A DNA stretch of 64,000 nt. Source: Taklimakanibacter sp050251035. GTDB lineage: Bacteria > Pseudomonadota > Alphaproteobacteria > Rhizobiales > Aestuariivirgaceae. Positions 60,952-64,000 of the stretch are shown here, one piece after another. Under the pieces are notes generated by a model that was given only the letters and a program-made list of their open reading frames with translations, was not told the DNA's origin and ran no database searches. A program made the position numbers and the translations under genes. The first letter of the stretch is position 1. Each line of letters starts with the position of its first letter. The stretch is taken from positions 62,001 to 126,000 of the forward strand of contig JBFWNN010000004.1 of assembly GCA_050251035.1 (NCBI GenBank), read 5' to 3'.

Positions 60952-61908
60952 ATGATCCGATTCGCGAAGATGATATTCAGCCGGCTGGTGCTCGGCGTCT
61001 TGCTGCTGTTGGTCATATCGGTTCTGGTCTTTGTGGGCATCCAGCTGCTGCCGGGCGACCTGGCGCGGGCCGTGCTCGGCCAGTCGGCGACGCAGGAGGC
61101 CGTGGATGCCTTGCGCCAGAGGCTGGGGCTCAATCTGCCGCTTCACACGCAGTACATCAACTGGATGCTCAAGCTGGTCCAGGGAAACCTCGGCACGTCC
61201 CTGGCCAACGGATATCCGATATCGGAGCTGCTCGGCAGCCGCATGGCGAACACGTTCTTCCTTGCCGGCGTCGCCGCCTTGATCTCCATACCGTCCGCCA
61301 TCGCTCTGGGAGTCGTGTCGGCGCTCTACCGGGGGCGCGCGCTCGATCGGACGATCTCATCGGCCTCCCTCAGCCTGATCTCCCTCCCGGAATTCTTCGT
61401 GGCCTATGTGCTGATATTGCTGCTGGCGATCAAGGCCTCCGTCTTTCCCAGCACTTCGCTGGTCGAGCCGGGCATGAGCCTCGCGGATCGTCTCTATGTG
61501 ACGCTCCTGCCCGCCCTGACGCTCGCCTTGATCGTCACCGCGCACATGATGCGGATGATCCGCGCCTCGATCATCGGCGTGCTGTCAAGTTCCTATATCG
61601 AGATGGCGGTCCTCAAGGGGCTGTCCCCCCGCAGGATCATTCTTCATTACGCGCTGCCGAACGCCATGTCTCCGGTCATCAATGTCATCGTTCTCAATCT
61701 CGCTTATCTGATCGTGGGCGTGGTGGTCGTGGAAGTGGTGTTCAACTATCCCGGCATGGGGAAGCTCCTGGCGGACGCGGTCTCCAAACGCGATATCCCG
61801 GTCATCCAGGTCGGCGTCATGGTGTTCGCGTCCACATACATCATACTGAACATAGTCGCCGACATTCTTTCCATCGTTACGAACCCGAAGCTGATGCACC
61901 CCAGGTAG
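60952..61908 (+). CDS. ABC transporter permease, DppB type
   Basis: 318 residues, six membrane helices with a long first periplasmic loop. The N-terminal segment VLVFVGIQLLPGDLARAVLGQSAT is the standard DppB start, and the EAA-like loop SSYIEMAVLKGLSPRRIILHYALPNAM (about 207-233) contacts the ATPase. Starts 41 nt after the cyclase-like gene with GGAGG 12 nt before the ATG. Confidence 0.93.
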   Translation: MIRFAKMIFSRLVLGVLLLLVISVLVFVGIQLLPGDLARAVLGQSATQEAVDALRQRLGLNLPLHTQYINWMLKLVQGNLGTSLANGYPISELLGSRMANTFFLAGVAALISIPSAIALGVVSALYRGRALDRTISSASLSLISLPEFFVAYVLILLLAIKASVFPSTSLVEPGMSLADRLYVTLLPALTLALIVTAHMMRMIRASIIGVLSSSYIEMAVLKGLSPRRIILHYALPNAMSPVINVIVLNLAYLIVGVVVVEVVFNYPGMGKLLADAVSKRDIPVIQVGVMVFASTYIILNIVADILSIVTNPKLMHPR

Positions 61909-61912
61909 GCGG

Positions 61913-62764
61913 ATGAACCACGACATGACCCATCGCGTGCCGCTGAGCGCTCAACTCAGCATGCTGATCGTAGCGACGTGCCTGCTCGTGGCGATATTCG
62001 CCCCACTCATAGCGCCATATGGTCCGACCGAGATCGTCGGGGACATCTGGCAGGAAGGCTTGTGGAGCGCGGAACAGAGCGGAGACCGCGTGCTGGTCCT
62101 GGGGGCGGACAGTCTCGGCCGCGACATGCTGACACGATTGGTCTACGGGATCAGAACTTCGATCGGTCTGGCCTTTGTCATCGTCACCCTGTCATTCGTG
62201 ATCGGCATCCTTCTCGGCTTCATCGCCGCGATCAAAGGCTGGCTGGTCGACCAGATCCTGAGCCGGGGCGTCGATGTGGTTCTTGCGATCCCGACGCTGA
62301 TTTCCGCGCTTGCCGTCCTGTCGATCCTGGGCACGTCAATACCGGTGCTGATCGCCGTCATCGCCATACTGGAGTCGGTGCAGATATTCCGGATCGCACG
62401 CGCTCTCGCGATGGACGTGGGCGCAGCAGAATATGTCGAAGTGGCCAGGCTGCGCGGCGAAAGCACGGCGTGGATACTCTTCAGGGAGATACTCCCGAAC
62501 ACGCTGGCGCCCCTGGCGGCGGAGTTTGGCGTTCGCTTCGGGTTCGTATTCCTGTTTGTTTCGGCACTCAGCTTTCTCGGCCTGGGCGTTCAGCCGCCGA
62601 CCGCGGATCTCGGCAGCATGGTGCGGGAGAACGGCCAGGGCTTGAATTTCGGGATTGTCGCGCCGCTTATTCCCGCCGGCGCGATCGCGGTTCTCACGAT
62701 CGCCGTGAACCTGATCGTCGACTGGGTAGCGGGCCGGCAGGCCGAGAACCGCGATTTGGAATGA
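61913..62764 (+). CDS. ABC transporter permease, DppC type
   Basis: 283 residues. Helices and the VLGADSLGRDMLTRLVYGIRTS segment (about 63-83), typical of DppC, followed by GAAEYVEVARLRGESTAWILFREILPNTLAP (about 170-200). Forms the permease pair with the preceding gene, with only 4 nt between them. The next gene begins 28 nt after its stop. Confidence 0.93.
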   Translation: MNHDMTHRVPLSAQLSMLIVATCLLVAIFAPLIAPYGPTEIVGDIWQEGLWSAEQSGDRVLVLGADSLGRDMLTRLVYGIRTSIGLAFVIVTLSFVIGILLGFIAAIKGWLVDQILSRGVDVVLAIPTLISALAVLSILGTSIPVLIAVIAILESVQIFRIARALAMDVGAAEYVEVARLRGESTAWILFREILPNTLAPLAAEFGVRFGFVFLFVSALSFLGLGVQPPTADLGSMVRENGQGLNFGIVAPLIPAGAIAVLTIAVNLIVDWVAGRQAENRDLE

Positions 62765-62792
62765 CCTCCCGCAAGAAGAGAGTACATGCGAC

Positions 62793-64000
62793 ATGCAACG
62801 ACTGTTGACGATTAGGAACCTGGTCGTCGAGGCATTTGCCGCGAAATCCTGGAGCCGGATCGTCTCCGACGTTTCGCTGCATGTCGATCGCGGCGAGGTC
62901 TTGGGACTCATCGGCGAATCGGGCGCCGGGAAGTCGAGCGTCGGGGCCGCATCCATGGCCTATGTTCGACCAGGCTGCCGGATTTCGGGTGGATCGATAG
63001 ACTTCGACGGCATCGAGCTCACCAAGGCGTCGAGCGGCGAAATTCGCGCGCTTCGCGGGGGGCGGATCGCATATGTCGCGCAGAGCGCAGGCGCGTCCTT
63101 CAGCCCGGGCCATCGTCTGATCACGCAGTTCTGGGATGGACCGGTTCAGCACGGCTTGATGAACAAAAGCGCGGCTATCGAGAAAGCCAAGACGTTATAT
63201 GAGCTCCTTCGCTTGCCCGATCCTCGGAATTTCGGCGACCGCTTCCCTCATCAAGTATCCGGAGGGCAGCTCCAGAGAGCCATGATCGCCATGGCGATGT
63301 CATGCGATCCCGACCTCGTGATATTCGACGAGCCGACGACGGCGCTCGATGTCTCCACGCAGATCGAAGTGCTCGCCGCCATCAAGGAGACAATCAAGAG
63401 CCGCGGGACTTCGGCCCTCTACATAACTCACGATCTGGCCGTCGTCTCACAGCTGGCCGACCGCATCCTGGTGCTGCGCCACGGGAAGCAGGTCGAGGAA
63501 GGACATACGCGGGACATACTCTTCGAGCCGAAGCAGGATTACACCCGCGCCCTGATCGCGCCACGTCGGACAAGTGAAAAGACCCGGAACGATGCCCAGG
63601 AGAGGCCGGCAATCCTGGCTGTCCAACGCGTATCGGCCAGCTATGGTCGCGACAGTGTTCTCCAGGACGTAAGCCTCGAGGTCAGGAAGGGCCGAACGGT
63701 CGCCATCGTGGGAGAATCCGGTTCCGGGAAGTCGAGCCTCGCACGCGCCATTGCCGGACTGCTGCCGGCCAGCGGCGGAACGGTTCGACTTGGCGGCGCG
63801 GACCTCCACCGGACCGTGGCCGGGCGCAGCAAAGATCATCTGAGGCGCATCCAGATGATCTATCAGATTCCCGACACGGCGCTGAACCCGCGCCAGAAGA
63901 TCCGTGACGTCGTCGGGCGGCCCCTGCAGTTCTATTTTGGTATCCCGGCGAGGGAAAGGCTCAGGCGCACGTCCGAGCTCCTTCACAGCGTGGGGCTGTC
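62793..64000 (+). CDS. Fused DppD-DppF type ABC transporter ATP-binding protein (3' end outside window)
   Basis: An open frame of 402 codons from ATG 62793 to the window end without a stop. It contains two nucleotide-binding domains in one chain. Domain 1: Walker A IGESGAGKSS, signature VSGGQLQRAM, Walker B LVIFDEPTTALD, His in YITHDLAVV. A linker near residues 255-275 follows. Domain 2: Walker A VGESGSGKSS, after which QIPDTALNPRQK corresponds to the Q-loop. Such fused ATPases serve peptide/opine ABC transporters. The signature and Walker B of domain 2 would lie beyond the window. Confidence 0.9.
   Translation, partial: MQRLLTIRNLVVEAFAAKSWSRIVSDVSLHVDRGEVLGLIGESGAGKSSVGAASMAYVRPGCRISGGSIDFDGIELTKASSGEIRALRGGRIAYVAQSAGASFSPGHRLITQFWDGPVQHGLMNKSAAIEKAKTLYELLRLPDPRNFGDRFPHQVSGGQLQRAMIAMAMSCDPDLVIFDEPTTALDVSTQIEVLAAIKETIKSRGTSALYITHDLAVVSQLADRILVLRHGKQVEEGHTRDILFEPKQDYTRALIAPRRTSEKTRNDAQERPAILAVQRVSASYGRDSVLQDVSLEVRKGRTVAIVGESGSGKSSLARAIAGLLPASGGTVRLGGADLHRTVAGRSKDHLRRIQMIYQIPDTALNPRQKIRDVVGRPLQFYFGIPARERLRRTSELLHSVGL

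Noticed and set aside
58389..61133. Very long minus-strand open frame opposite the binding-protein and cyclase genes
   Set aside because: The composition is that of an antisense frame and the plus-strand genes have clear family motifs and signals.

Overview
The window is high-GC chromosomal DNA from an alphaproteobacterium, almost certainly of the order Hyphomicrobiales (Rhizobiales). Three things point there: the gene orders ruvC-ruvA-ruvB-ybgC-tolQRAB-pal-cpoB-tilS-ftsH-folP-glmM and serC-serA-purA-rpoH, a 6S RNA directly upstream of a 5-formyltetrahydrofolate cyclo-ligase gene, and intergenic palindromic repeats of a kind common in rhizobial genomes. One 100-base run of N (37338-37437) shows that this is a scaffold joined from two contigs.

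Layout. 1-3400: end of a BKACE-type enzyme gene, 6S RNA, folate cyclo-ligase, YmdB-like phosphoesterase and YebC. 3446-7450: a secreted alpha/beta hydrolase, then ruvCAB (with an unusual membrane-protein gene between ruvA and ruvB) and ybgC. 7682-19956: the Tol-Pal envelope system with two consecutive pal genes, cpoB, tilS, ftsH, folP and glmM. 19969-35718: an EamA transporter, a small outer-membrane barrel, serC-serA behind a probable serC leader RNA, a MuiA-like protein, purA, tiny membrane proteins, a second ftsH, a CAP-domain protein, rpoH, rluD and membrane proteins of unknown role. 35797-35872: tRNA-Glu(CTC).

35873-41998 is the accessory part. It holds a lipoprotein, degraded or unassigned DNA, the assembly gap, a secreted protein with two caspase-like domains (the first lacks the catalytic cysteine), and a very glycine-rich protein made of two fused outer-membrane beta-barrel modules.

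41999-50059 is a catabolic or uptake locus: a CynX-type MFS carrier, a PotABCD-type ABC transporter, a cytosine-deaminase-like amidohydrolase, a GntR/FCD regulator and a LysR regulator. Matching ATTGT-N2-ACAAT sites lie before the transporter operon and before the GntR gene, and a related palindrome lies before the MFS gene. 50210-56005 is a tightly packed cysJ-cysI operon that continues into an AhpD-like protein, a nitronate monooxygenase and a second folate cyclo-ligase homologue. 57294-64000 is a LacI-regulated peptide/opine-type ABC transporter operon with an embedded cyclase-family hydrolase. A perfect 18-bp palindrome sits just after its predicted -10 box. The operon's last gene, a fused double ATPase, runs off the window.

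The core genes are annotated with high confidence. The most unusual material is the double caspase-like protein, the glycine-rich double barrel, the tandem pal genes, the gene between ruvA and ruvB, and the operator-linked transport loci.
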